DNA from: a virus
Direction: 5' to 3' (one strand)
Virus record (IMG/VR): IMGVR_UViG_3300025131_000203
Span: 1-34,642 of that record
DNA: 34,642 bases
This document shows, in pieces, positions 18,228 through 27,221 of this stretch (within the stretch, counting starts at the first letter, position 1; the number at the start of each line of letters is the position of its first letter). The notes under the pieces were generated by a model that saw nothing but the letters and a program-made list of their open reading frames with translations, had not been told where the DNA came from and did no database searches. The position numbers and the translations under genes were made by a program.

Positions 18228-21200
18228 TTAAACGTAGTAAGGTTTTTCTTCTACAAATTCAGTTTCCACGAATCTGCAATAAAATGTTGCAGTAGTTGAT
18301 AAACCACCACCACCACCAGTAGCATCTCTCCATTCTACTTCTACTTCAAATAAGTCGTCAATATAAATATCTGGATTATTAGGATCTCCTTGACCGGTTC
18401 CTAAAACTTGTGATTGTAACCATGCATAGGGGTAAGTTATATTACCACTGTCTGTATTAAAATAATAAGGGCCCAAAGGATTTGATGGAGTAACATTTGC
18501 GAGTTCAGATCCATTAACTCCTTTATCCAAAACACCATGATCAACTTTCCAATTACTTGATATAAAGAAAAATGTACATGGAGTATTATCCGGTTGCGGG
18601 TTGTTGCTGCCAAAATTACTTTCTATACGTTTTTGGTTAATGACGGTAATCTCTAATCCTTCATGTAATCTTGGAAAATTGTCATCCTCCCAAACACCAC
18701 GCACACCTGAGTTATTAAGATATGATCCATTAAATGTTGGTAAACAAAACCAATTAAACAATGTGTTTCTTATATAAGCGGTAAGAGTTATTGGAATATT
18801 ATTAGCGTTATAAACAGTCCGTAAACCAATCACCCATCTTTCTTCAGGATCAGCTAGAGTGTTTCCACCTGGTATTCTGTATGTGTCATCTTGATGTATA
18901 AAAGCAGATCTAAAATCAACAGTGGGGTTGCCAAAAGCTAGAGGATCATCAAGTTGCGCCCATAAAACCGATAAACCTTCATTACCAGTAAGTGGTATAG
19001 GTGACTGTCCAGCACCTCCACAATTTTGTCCATTATATTGATCATACCAATATTCACCACATGGTGCTGGTATAGCATTTTGATTCATTAGAAAATTCCA
19101 TACACTCGTAGTTGGAGTAATATCATTGTGCCAGCCTAAAAACATGTCATCCTCATAGTTTACCCAAGATGGTCCACCTGGACTGGATGGCATATTCTTT
19201 ATATCTAAATATCCAGCAAAAGGAGGTATATTTCTAAAAAACACCCCTGGCTGCGTAAAACCAACAGTGGCAGCTCCGTGCGTAACTACAAAAGTAAAAA
19301 CAAAATTATCACTCTGTCCAGATGAATTACCTGAATACCAATGATAATCTGTTAAATATATAAAAAACTCTCCTGGATTAGATATGTCTTCTTGTATATC
19401 AAATTTATCAACAATTATTGTACTATTCCCATTTACAACCTTATGAATCGATATGCTTATATTAGTAGTAATCTTGTTTCCATTTTGACCTAAAACCCAA
19501 AAATTATTTGATATTCTGCAATTGTCTATTGTTGGGGGATTTAACCATCCACCACTAGCACTATCATAATCCAAATATGCAACTTCTCCAAAGGGAGGTC
19601 GATTTTCATAATTCAAGTCACTCATCTCCCATGCATTTTCCCAATTTTCAAAACTAGTAGGGTCTAGACCTAATGCATTAGTTTCTTCGATATCACTATT
19701 TAGTTGTTCAATCAAACCTGATGATGTAGTTTCCCAAAAAAGTTTTAATCTTGAATATTCCGGTTCGGTTTCATATACAGCAAGAATAGGTAATTTTGGT
19801 GCAGCACCATCAATTTGTCTGGCACCTTCACCACTAACTCCTATAGTGTAATCTTGAACTTGTAATTCTCCATACAAAGGATTGCTTTGTGGATTATAAA
19901 ACTCATTAGGATACGTAGCACCTGTAGATGGATATAATCCCAAATCCACTCCAGTACCTATAGTTGTTACCACATCACCTGATAATCCTGGTGTAAATTG
20001 CTTATTTTCGTATCCAGTTGTAATGTTGCGAATATTTTCAACTCTAGGAAAAAGTTCAACACTAGCATTTTCAACTTCCTTAGGTTCTATTAAACCTAAT
20101 TCCACATTTCTAGTTTGAATAAACGCTTTAGCTTCAGGGGAATCCCAGTTATCAAAATGCGCTACTTTAGTATTACCCATAACATCAACAACAGCATACC
20201 ATAGCGGATTTTCTGTTTTAGTTGGTTTATTTGTTCTAAATATTTTTTGATCAGGACCAACATTTTTAAGATCCCTAGGTATTTTATTTATATTATCTCC
20301 TTGTAATGTTATGTAACACGTTGGATCCTTCGGTGTTGCTGGTGTTGCTGTGGTTTCAGTAGTAGTAACAAAGATACTACCATTTAGAATACCTGGAAAA
20401 TATATATTATAGTAATCTTGTTCTTGTTGTTTAACAACTATTTTGTAAGAATGCCACCCAAGGGGATTAGTTTGTTCATCATATAAACCTGGAGCACCAC
20501 TATTTATATCTCTAGTGGAAGTAATTGTAGAATTAAACAATATTTTTAAAGAATCACCTGGCCATGTTCTTAGTAACGGATTGGGGTTAGAAGGATCTAT
20601 TATAAAATCGTCTTTATAATTATGAAATAATGTAGATCCAGCAAAATGAGAAAAAGAAGAGTAATCAGCATCTTGTGATGATAATATTACAGACGACTGT
20701 CTACCGTATCTATCTGATAATATAATACCAACTTGGTATGTTCTATTTTGTTTTAATGTATGATTTGGATATTCTATTATACTATCTTCTCTAGGACCTA
20801 CTAATGGAGGGATACTATCTCCGGTTTTTTCAGTAGCTAATATATTATAATCTATAGTAAGTGGTGGAGTATGTTTATTTATATAATTTCCATATATAAT
20901 TCTATTACCTGAAACTTCTTGAGTAGCAGCTCTTATAGGGGTTTTATCATATACCCTTATAGTGTCTTTTTCTGGTAAAGTTTTGTAAGCTTTTTGAGAT
21001 TTATAGTTATATTCAAAAAAAGAATTATGGGATGTTAAATTATTATTATCTTCAAAATTTTCGCGGGATATAGTTTCAACAACTTTTACAGATAATCCAT
21101 CAGATTCTTTTATTAAAATATCTATTTCCTTAACTTTAAGAGCATTATGAACACTTTTTTTAATCACAAGTCCACTAGGTGTAAAAATTGGTGTAATTTT

Positions 21201-22445
21201 CCAAGCAAACTCAGGAGGTGATGGAATCATAAGTGATATATCGTTTACTCTATTCCTAAAAAACCCTACTTCAGTACTTTTGTAAGATTTATCCTCGTCA
21301 CCTTCCATAAAATAACCATCCTGCTTTGGGATAAATGCTTGTTGTGTAAAAGGTGCCATTAAAGAATATTCGTTATCTTCAAATTTAAATCTATAACTAA
21401 ATCTAGCGAATTTATCTTTTAAAAAATTAGGGTCCCCGGGCCAGTCTTCATTGTAATTTGGATTATTTGTAGGGTTATGAGCACCTTCTTTATATTCTAT
21501 TTGACACGGAAAGTAAGTTACCAGATCAGGTATTGAGCCATCGATATTTAATATTGTTAATAAATCATTATTAATATATGGTGTATTACCAGGAAAACTT
21601 ATAACAGCACTTGAGATGAATGATTGAGTGTCGTCATTTGGATTTTCTTTTACAAAAATATCAACTGCTAATCCTGTTCCACTTGTAGATGTAGTATTAG
21701 TAAATACATTAGCATGATGGCCAACTGGCATCTTTACTATGTCATATGTATTAGTAGCAATAGGTGTACCTGGTTGTGGATCTGAAATTTCTACAAAAGT
21801 TTGTGTAATATTATAAAGATATTTATCAGTACGATTTTTCATTGTACTCTCTAAGACATTAGTTGGGTAGTCTTCAGTATTTAACTTCATCAACTTTATA
21901 GGTTGAAAAGGATAATATTTAGCAACTGATATATGATCTTCGGTATTATAGTAAGAACCATTAACCGCGGCAATATCTACATTTATTTTTCTAGGTTGGT
22001 TTCGGTTATCTGTCCAGAAAAGTAAATCTTCTATTAAATTTATATGATTAATAGGATGTGTCTTAGAGAAGTTCAAAAAATATCCTTCTACTAGTATATC
22101 CATCACTTCAGTTATAACATTGTATGAGCATATATAGTGTAACGCTCCACTAGGACTAAAATTATCTAATTTAGTTGCTGAATTATCTGTATAGTTTGTT
22201 AACATCACAAATATCCTATCACCAGTAACATCCATATATCTACCTATAACTTCTGCACCACAACTATTTGCGAAGTTACTTATCAATTCATTACCTAAAA
22301 CATTTTCAATAGCTCCAACGTCAGCATCTTCAGATCTACTAATAGATATATTACGCGCATCTCTATACTCACCAGGAGGCATTAATCTGTCATCTAAGTC
22401 CTTATTCATTTTGGACTTGAGAAAAGTATTCTTACTTTCAGCCAT
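18228..22445 (-). CDS. Large tail nozzle/stabilisation (muzzle-type) protein
   Basis: 1405 aa. The N-terminus (KSKMNKDLDDRLMPPGEYRD, about residues 11-30) followed by ISISRSEDADVGAIENVLGN and LLFWTDNRNQPRKINV (141-156) is the hallmark arrangement of the large tail tubular B/stabilisation-type protein of many marine and crAss-like podoviruses: the fully packed particle's nozzle plug, probably a propeller plus inserted beta domains. The rest is long, beta-rich and Asn/Pro/Gly-rich, with presumptive inserted domains between about residues 640 and 1250 that may be surface-exposed receptor-contact domains. A short tandem stretch (TATPATP) lies near 20331-20350. It starts 5 nt after the stop of the neck protein gene. 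No enzymatic motif seen. Confidence 0.7.
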   Translation of the reverse strand: MAESKNTFLKSKMNKDLDDRLMPPGEYRDARNISISRSEDADVGAIENVLGNELISNFANSCGAEVIGRYMDVTGDRIFVMLTNYTDNSATKLDNFSPSGALHYICSYNVITEVMDILVEGYFLNFSKTHPINHINLIEDLLFWTDNRNQPRKINVDIAAVNGSYYNTEDHISVAKYYPFQPIKLMKLNTEDYPTNVLESTMKNRTDKYLYNITQTFVEISDPQPGTPIATNTYDIVKMPVGHHANVFTNTTSTSGTGLAVDIFVKENPNDDTQSFISSAVISFPGNTPYINNDLLTILNIDGSIPDLVTYFPCQIEYKEGAHNPTNNPNYNEDWPGDPNFLKDKFARFSYRFKFEDNEYSLMAPFTQQAFIPKQDGYFMEGDEDKSYKSTEVGFFRNRVNDISLMIPSPPEFAWKITPIFTPSGLVIKKSVHNALKVKEIDILIKESDGLSVKVVETISRENFEDNNNLTSHNSFFEYNYKSQKAYKTLPEKDTIRVYDKTPIRAATQEVSGNRIIYGNYINKHTPPLTIDYNILATEKTGDSIPPLVGPREDSIIEYPNHTLKQNRTYQVGIILSDRYGRQSSVILSSQDADYSSFSHFAGSTLFHNYKDDFIIDPSNPNPLLRTWPGDSLKILFNSTITSTRDINSGAPGLYDEQTNPLGWHSYKIVVKQQEQDYYNIYFPGILNGSIFVTTTETTATPATPKDPTCYITLQGDNINKIPRDLKNVGPDQKIFRTNKPTKTENPLWYAVVDVMGNTKVAHFDNWDSPEAKAFIQTRNVELGLIEPKEVENASVELFPRVENIRNITTGYENKQFTPGLSGDVVTTIGTGVDLGLYPSTGATYPNEFYNPQSNPLYGELQVQDYTIGVSGEGARQIDGAAPKLPILAVYETEPEYSRLKLFWETTSSGLIEQLNSDIEETNALGLDPTSFENWENAWEMSDLNYENRPPFGEVAYLDYDSASGGWLNPPTIDNCRISNNFWVLGQNGNKITTNISISIHKVVNGNSTIIVDKFDIQEDISNPGEFFIYLTDYHWYSGNSSGQSDNFVFTFVVTHGAATVGFTQPGVFFRNIPPFAGYLDIKNMPSSPGGPSWVNYEDDMFLGWHNDITPTTSVWNFLMNQNAIPAPCGEYWYDQYNGQNCGGAGQSPIPLTGNEGLSVLWAQLDDPLAFGNPTVDFRSAFIHQDDTYRIPGGNTLADPEERWVIGLRTVYNANNIPITLTAYIRNTLFNWFCLPTFNGSYLNNSGVRGVWEDDNFPRLHEGLEITVINQKRIESNFGSNNPQPDNTPCTFFFISSNWKVDHGVLDKGVNGSELANVTPSNPLGPYYFNTDSGNITYPYAWLQSQVLGTGQGDPNNPDIYIDDLFEVEVEWRDATGGGGGLSTTATFYCRFVETEFVEEKPYYV

Positions 22446-22450
22446 TAAAT

Positions 22451-23704
22451 TTAGTGTTTAATCCATTTAGATTTACCTCGCATTACTTCGATTATCTCTT
22501 CTACTTTTATATTGGATAATCTTATTTTAGCATTTCTAAGTGCTGCTCTTCGATCCTTCTTAAATCTTTGTACTACATACTCAGGTTGACCAGCTCTTCC
22601 AGCTAATATACTATATGCTATATGCATGTATAAAGCTTCTTCAGCTAGTTTTGGTATTCTAGTATCTTCATCATATGCTAATCCATCAGATATGTATTCT
22701 AGTACAATCAATTTCTCAGCTAAATCGCTACTAAAAGAAAACTTACCTTCTCTTTCGTTTATCGTAAACCATCCATTAATTTGTGATGTTTCTGGATCTA
22801 ATCCATATCTTTGTCCATACCAAGAGTTAAAATATGGATAAATATTTCCATAGTAATTTTGTTCTTGTAATAATTGAAGATTTGGATTAGGAGCTGTTGC
22901 CCATTGTTCTTCAGTAGGGGATTGCGTGGTCAAATTTTTCCCATCTGTATCTTGGATTGGGATACCATTAGAATCTTGTACAGGTGTTTCACCTGGATTA
23001 ATAGTTAACCTAGTTGGATATATAATATGTTTCACACCAGAACTATCAATCCATGAACATTGAACGTAATTTACATAGTCTTGCGGTATTATCACAGATA
23101 AACTAGGGGGGACTGTTAATTCTTGAGATTTAATACTTTTTAATGTATCATAAGTGAATTCTTGTAAACCTCTTTTTGCATGGAACAGTATATCTGTTCT
23201 TTCAACTTTTGGGATTAGTTTTCCATTTCCAACATATCCTACTTTAAAATTATTTATAATATCATTTAAAGTAACATATGCATAATTATTATAATTAAGT
23301 TCCTTTAATCTTACTCTAATAAACCAAGTAGGATCTACAGAGTAATTCTGAGGTGGACTTTGATATGGATATTTAAATGTTATTATATTATTGTTTAAAT
23401 CAAAAGCTCCACCTATACCAGTTGGTCCAACTGAACCATTTGAACCAGCCGATGTATTTGGATCAACACCATCATATATAGTCCACGGCCCATTAACAGT
23501 AGGACTTGTTTCTAAAAAAAAGTTAGTTTCTGTATAATCTGGTGGGCTAGTAGTTGGTAATGGTGGTGTCCATATGTTAATATTACTCCCTAAACTTAGA
23601 GGTATATTAAAAGTAAAATTATAAGGAGCAGGATAAGCTGTGCTAACTGGTAATACTTGGGTTCCTGTGTAATATTGCGCGTTTGTTTGATTAATTAATC
23701 CCAT
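22451..23704 (-). CDS. Neck/ring protein (head-tail connector)
   Basis: 417 aa. The N-terminal 150 residues form a beta-rich, Pro/Asn/Gly-rich domain (FNIPLSLGSNINIW, then a low-complexity GSNGSVGPTGIGG loop). The second half is the conserved core: ERTDILFHAKRGLQEFTYDT, PQDYVNYVQCSWIDSSGVKH, IIYPTRL, and a helical C-terminus (EALYMHIAYSILAGRAGQPE, RRAALRNAKIRL). The helix-barrel-helix layout and position straight after the 230-aa protein and before the nozzle protein match the adaptor/ring proteins of short-tailed Bacteroidota phages. It starts 6 nt after the previous stop. The exact ring cannot be assigned from sequence. Confidence 0.65.
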   Translation of the reverse strand: MGLINQTNAQYYTGTQVLPVSTAYPAPYNFTFNIPLSLGSNINIWTPPLPTTSPPDYTETNFFLETSPTVNGPWTIYDGVDPNTSAGSNGSVGPTGIGGAFDLNNNIITFKYPYQSPPQNYSVDPTWFIRVRLKELNYNNYAYVTLNDIINNFKVGYVGNGKLIPKVERTDILFHAKRGLQEFTYDTLKSIKSQELTVPPSLSVIIPQDYVNYVQCSWIDSSGVKHIIYPTRLTINPGETPVQDSNGIPIQDTDGKNLTTQSPTEEQWATAPNPNLQLLQEQNYYGNIYPYFNSWYGQRYGLDPETSQINGWFTINEREGKFSFSSDLAEKLIVLEYISDGLAYDEDTRIPKLAEEALYMHIAYSILAGRAGQPEYVVQRFKKDRRAALRNAKIRLSNIKVEEIIEVMRGKSKWIKH

Positions 23705-23710
23705 AATTTA

Positions 23711-24403
23711 TTAACTTTTTTCGTTTACTTCATCTTGTTGTAATTCCTGCGCAGCGTTTTGGATTATTTGTGGATCACGTATTACAATACCAGCGTACAT
23801 TAATACATTCAATATCACCTCAGTTTGCTCAGATACATGTAACTCAAAATCTTGGGAACCGGTTGTAGTAAATGTAAAATATCCTTGTGTTGGATCTACA
23901 TCATATGCCCAAACAACATTCTCAGGTTTAGTAACATACGAAACAGTAACAAGATTAGGGTCAACTATCTCTTCTGGATATACATAGATTAAACCAGTTT
24001 GATCAGTATATACTGGAAATTCGTGAGTTGGTGATGTTAATGCAGACGCTTGAATTTTATAAAGTTCAGTAACATTTATTTTTTCTATATTGGTATATTT
24101 ATCATAAAAAACCCCACCTATTCTATAATTAGTTGGTGGAGTAAAAGGATTGGCACCAGTGCATATATTATCCCTATAAAAAGGTTCTAATTTTTCTTCA
24201 ATGTTTTTTACCCTATTACCAAATTCACTATCATTTTCCGGAACACGTAATTGTTGGTTAAGATCTTCAAAATATCTTTCGAATATTTCGAGTTGCACTT
24301 GAGTGGCTATCTTGTTAAACTCATCAGGTGTTAAATAACCTCTTTGTTCTTTATTTAGTATAAGTAAAACTGTTTTATAAACTGTATCTACATCTATTGC
24401 CAT
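23711..24403 (-). CDS. Neck adaptor/ring protein, tail tubular A (gp11)-like
   Basis: 230 aa. The N-terminal helical part (VDTVYKTVLLILNKEQRGYLTPDEF, FNKIATQVQLEIFERYFEDLN) is a recognisable opening of the gp11-type adaptor of marine and crAss-like podoviruses. The middle is beta-rich (NYRIGGVFYDKYTNIEKI, FPVYTDQTGLIYVYPEEI, VTVSYVTKPENVVWAYD) and the end is helical with a Gln/Glu-rich tail (AAQELQQDEVNEKS). It would attach the portal to the tail. The ATG lies only about 17 nt downstream of an intrinsic terminator's U-tract, so its transcript probably comes by read-through. Confidence 0.65.
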   Translation of the reverse strand: MAIDVDTVYKTVLLILNKEQRGYLTPDEFNKIATQVQLEIFERYFEDLNQQLRVPENDSEFGNRVKNIEEKLEPFYRDNICTGANPFTPPTNYRIGGVFYDKYTNIEKINVTELYKIQASALTSPTHEFPVYTDQTGLIYVYPEEIVDPNLVTVSYVTKPENVVWAYDVDPTQGYFTFTTTGSQDFELHVSEQTEVILNVLMYAGIVIRDPQIIQNAAQELQQDEVNEKS

Positions 24404-24420
24404 ATTAATATTTTTATAGT

Positions 24421-24446
24421 AAAAAAGGCGGCGTAAAAGCCGCCTT
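24421..24446 (-). terminator. Intrinsic terminator upstream of neck gene
   Basis: Perfect 8-bp stem AAGGCGGC/GCCGCCTT (24425-24432 with 24439-24446) with a 6-nt loop. On the minus strand it is followed by TTTTTT (24426-24421). It comes about 28 nt after the stop of the 250-aa gene and stops some 17 nt before the neck gene's ATG, leaving no room for a promoter in between. Confidence 0.88.
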
Positions 24447-24473
24447 ATTAGTATTACATGTTATAAAGACTTT

Positions 24474-25226
24474 TTATGAAAATTTCTTTTCAATAGACTT
24501 GTAAACTTCTAAACCTTCATCAGTTTTAAAGAATGCAGCCATAGCTGAATAAGGATTTTCATCGAAAGGTACTGTCATTAACTTTCTACCATTACTACCC
24601 CATTTAAAAGTTCTTTGATCATCAGCTAATTTAATTATACTCATTTCAGTTGCTCTTATAGCAAAATTTCTGAGTACAACATTTTCGTCATTAGCTAGAT
24701 TAATAAACAATTTTGGGTTTTTCTTAGCAAAAAGTAATATATCTCTTTTGATTTCTTTAGAACTCAAATTAGATACACTAGAACCTATTTCTACTCTAAG
24801 AATTGCTTCGGCTTGATCTATATCAATAGCTTTAGCAGCGTTTAAAGCATCAATTTCAATGTTTAAATCTAATAATTCATCTTTAGCAACTTTAATAGCA
24901 TTATGTTCAGCATATCTCCTATTTAATAATGGGTGATACATAGAAAGCATTTTCTGTAAGTTTTGCTTTTGTTTTGGCACCATTAAAGTACCATCTTCAA
25001 ATCTTATATGCTCTAACGTCACTTGTCCTTTTTGTTCATCTACAAATGGAGATGCTTGGTTACTTGCGTATCTTAATTCTCTTTGCACACCTGCCTCTTC
25101 ATCAAAATATAATAAAGGGGATTTTTTAGTGTGTCTAGAATTCATAACATATGTTAAAGGAGCCATTCCATTTAAAAGAAAGTAATACCTATCTTTTATC
25201 TCCCATGTTGTTTCTTCTTTTTCCAT
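24474..25226 (-). CDS. Structural-cluster protein of unknown function (250 aa)
   Basis: 250 aa, soluble, no signal or membrane segment. The N-terminal part is beta-like (WEIKDRYYFLLNGMAPLTYV, PLLYFDEEAGVQRELRYASN, VTLEHIRFEDGTLMVPKQK). The middle is a long charged helix (AIKVAKDELLDLNIEIDALN). The C-terminal half is helical (SSKEIKRDILLFAKKNPKLF, FAIRATEMSIIKLADDQRTF) and ends in FKTDEGLEVYKSIEKKFS. It resembles a protein I associate with structural regions of marine phages, but I cannot name a function. It lies alone between two strong terminators, between the capsid genes and the neck genes, so its dose may be set separately. A virion component or assembly factor is possible. Confidence 0.6.
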   Translation of the reverse strand: MEKEETTWEIKDRYYFLLNGMAPLTYVMNSRHTKKSPLLYFDEEAGVQRELRYASNQASPFVDEQKGQVTLEHIRFEDGTLMVPKQKQNLQKMLSMYHPLLNRRYAEHNAIKVAKDELLDLNIEIDALNAAKAIDIDQAEAILRVEIGSSVSNLSSKEIKRDILLFAKKNPKLFINLANDENVVLRNFAIRATEMSIIKLADDQRTFKWGSNGRKLMTVPFDENPYSAMAAFFKTDEGLEVYKSIEKKFS

Positions 25227-25257
25227 GATATAATATAATATAAATAATTAATTTGTT

Positions 25258-25286
25258 AAAAAAGACCCCAAGTTAATGGGGTCTTT
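25258..25286 (-). terminator. Intrinsic terminator after capsid genes
   Basis: Stem AAAGACCCC/GGGGTCTTT (25261-25269 with 25278-25286), 8-nt loop. On the minus strand it ends in TTTTTT (25263-25258). It lies about 29 nt after the stop of the 127-aa gene and about 31 nt before the 250-aa gene's ATG. It would end the capsid-gene transcript and attenuate what follows. Confidence 0.88.
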
Positions 25287-25314
25287 GATTTGTCTACAAT
25301 AGACATATTTTAAG

Positions 25315-25698
25315 CTACACGAATTGTATATCCTCAACAGTAAATACTGTCTCAGGTTCTAAATATCCAGCTTCTCTACTTGCTTGTGAAAAATCTGGAA
25401 TAGCGTAAGGATCAGCTACAGCTTTTTCCATCAAGTTATTCAAATTCTCAACGATTTGATCTTGAGTTATTCGATCAGCTACAACTCCTGAAGCGTGACC
25501 AAAATCCATTTGAATATCGGTCGATGCGCCTGGTAAATCTGTGCATGCTATATCTACTGTTGTATGATTTGTTCCCACACCTCCAGCATGTGTAAAATTG
25601 GAGGGGTTAATAGGAAAATCCATATCTACTATAACTGGAGTAGTTAGCGGTGCAGCTAAGTCTCCAGTTTGCGTTGTATTTACTTTTACAAGTGCCAT
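25315..25698 (-). CDS. Small capsid-associated protein (possible decoration/head protein)
   Basis: 127 aa, acidic, Thr/Asp/Ala-rich (TTQTGDLAAPLTTPVIVDMD, VDIACTDLPGASTDIQMDFG), with a short helix (DQIVENLNNLMEKAV) and an acidic C-terminus (YLEPETVFTVEDIQFV). No family recognised. It sits 26 nt downstream of the major capsid gene and immediately before a terminator, so it shares the capsid transcript and probably its high expression. That fits a head decoration or head-stabilising protein, though this rests on position only. Confidence 0.5.
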   Translation of the reverse strand: MALVKVNTTQTGDLAAPLTTPVIVDMDFPINPSNFTHAGGVGTNHTTVDIACTDLPGASTDIQMDFGHASGVVADRITQDQIVENLNNLMEKAVADPYAIPDFSQASREAGYLEPETVFTVEDIQFV

Positions 25699-25724
25699 AA
25701 TTTCTATTTTTAAAGATTAATAAA

Positions 25725-27200
25725 TTAAGCTATGAATTCTACGAAGTTATTCGCAGCTTGAACACATAGACATCTTTCAGATAAGAAATTGACTCTCATT
25801 ACATCAAATCCATCAGTATACGCTCCTCCTACAGAACCAGTGATCCAGGTTTTATACCTTCTATCATCAGTTTGTGAGGCCCTATATCTAACATGTAGAA
25901 ATGGTCTACGAATGTTCTGACCAAGTATTTGATCATAAACGGTTGAAGTACCAGCAGGTACTAAAACACCTTGAACATCAGCAGCCATACCACGAGTAGA
26001 AGCATCATTTAGATATTTCCAATCAGTTTTATAGAAGTCATAAGAACCTCTTCTAAACCCAGAAAATCCAAAGTTTAATGCCATATCTGCATTATTGTCA
26101 AAAAGACCATAAGAAGCTGAAGTTGCAGCAGCATAACCACCACCTGCTTGCGCAGCAATCATATCATCAAAGTCAAGAGCAGTTGCTCTGTCTAAGAATA
26201 ACATGTTTTCTTCAATAGCTCCTTGAGCATCTAATTGTGCTAATATAGCATCAAAGTCACCTAAAGCTCCAGAACCTGGTGCAGCAGCACCTGCGAAACC
26301 TTGCCAAACATTTCCTCTAGCATTTATAGCAGAAAACAATCCTTGAGTACCACCGGTAACAGCTGTAGCTCCAGTACCAGCCGTAGCAAAGTATGAAGTT
26401 TGAGCATTTATACCTGCAGCAGCAGCAGCAAGATCGCCTTCTATCATCGCCATCTCTAGGTAATCATCAAATCTTAACCTTGTTTCAGATTCAGATTTTA
26501 GATACCAAAGATATCCAGATGTACCATCTTCAGTTGCAACTTCAACCCAACCAATCTGAGCAGTATCGGATCCATTGATCTCGAAATGATCTTTGATTAT
26601 AATTGGTTTGTTGTTAAACTGTGTGAATTGTGGTTCAACTGAACCAGCCATTGTATTTGTTCCTTTTACAAATTCAGATCCATAAACAAATATGTTTACA
26701 GTAGCAAGCGCAAAAGCAGCTGGCCAGTTACCTGTAGCTGGATCACCAATATACGGATAAGCTGTAATTTGTCCCGGTAGTTGAGCAATTGTTGGATCAA
26801 CTAAAGCTGTTACACTCGTATTTGATATAGGTTCAGTTACAACTATAGTAGCTCCAGGTCTAATAGCCTGAGAAGCTGCAGTACCTAAAGCAGCTGCTGG
26901 TATAGTTATAACAGCATTACCTACAACTCCCATCGTACATCCAGCATAACTTATATGTAATCTGTTTTGTTCAGACCAAACTACTTGATCTGATGTCATA
27001 GGCATTTCAGCCCCGACCATTCTTAAAAATCCAGAGATGGTTCTATTACCAAATCTCTCGACTTCTTGTTCGTATAATTCCGGTAAATACTGCTGTCCAA
27101 AATCATTCCCAGCTCCAGTTGTGAAGTCAAGATAATTTGTGGTTTGCAGCATCATATCCGGCGCGGGCAATAAGCCCGCATTCTGTGCGGTAAACGGCAT
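25725..27200 (-). CDS. Major capsid protein (HK97-like)
   Basis: 491 aa. It has the composition of a phage capsid protein: Ala/Gly/Thr-rich, few Cys, mixed alpha/beta, with an opening DFTTGAGNDFGQQYLPELYE (N-arm), a spine-helix-like segment (QQYLPELYEQEVERFGNRTI) and a C-terminal beta domain (FLHVRYRASQTDDRRYKTWI). Size and placement between scaffold and neck genes support the call. An Ala run (LAAAAAGIN) comes from a short GCA repeat at about 26415-26431. The first 48 coding bases are strikingly GC-rich (28/48) and contain a perfect hairpin, unlike the rest of the gene. The ATG is preceded by an A/T-only leader and lies 21 nt after the scaffold stop. Confidence 0.8.
   Translation of the reverse strand: MPFTAQNAGLLPAPDMMLQTTNYLDFTTGAGNDFGQQYLPELYEQEVERFGNRTISGFLRMVGAEMPMTSDQVVWSEQNRLHISYAGCTMGVVGNAVITIPAAALGTAASQAIRPGATIVVTEPISNTSVTALVDPTIAQLPGQITAYPYIGDPATGNWPAAFALATVNIFVYGSEFVKGTNTMAGSVEPQFTQFNNKPIIIKDHFEINGSDTAQIGWVEVATEDGTSGYLWYLKSESETRLRFDDYLEMAMIEGDLAAAAAGINAQTSYFATAGTGATAVTGGTQGLFSAINARGNVWQGFAGAAAPGSGALGDFDAILAQLDAQGAIEENMLFLDRATALDFDDMIAAQAGGGYAAATSASYGLFDNNADMALNFGFSGFRRGSYDFYKTDWKYLNDASTRGMAADVQGVLVPAGTSTVYDQILGQNIRRPFLHVRYRASQTDDRRYKTWITGSVGGAYTDGFDVMRVNFLSERCLCVQAANNFVEFIA
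27163..27179 (-). promoter_or_regulatory. GC-rich hairpin inside the start of the capsid gene
   Basis: GCGGGC (27163-27168) and GCCCGC (27174-27179) form a perfect 6-bp stem with a 5-nt A/T loop, at nt +22 to +38 of the capsid mRNA (codons about 8-13). There is no U-tract, so it is not a terminator. It could affect initiation or mRNA stability. Function inferred only from the structure. Confidence 0.45.
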
Positions 27201-27221
27201 AATTTATAGTTTTTAGTTTAT

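Noticed and set aside
15149-20350. Short tandem repeats (15149-15173; about 20331-20350; GCA run near 26415)
   Set aside because: They encode simple Gly-Thr, Ala-Thr-Pro and Ala linkers; too short to be regulatory repeats or CRISPR.
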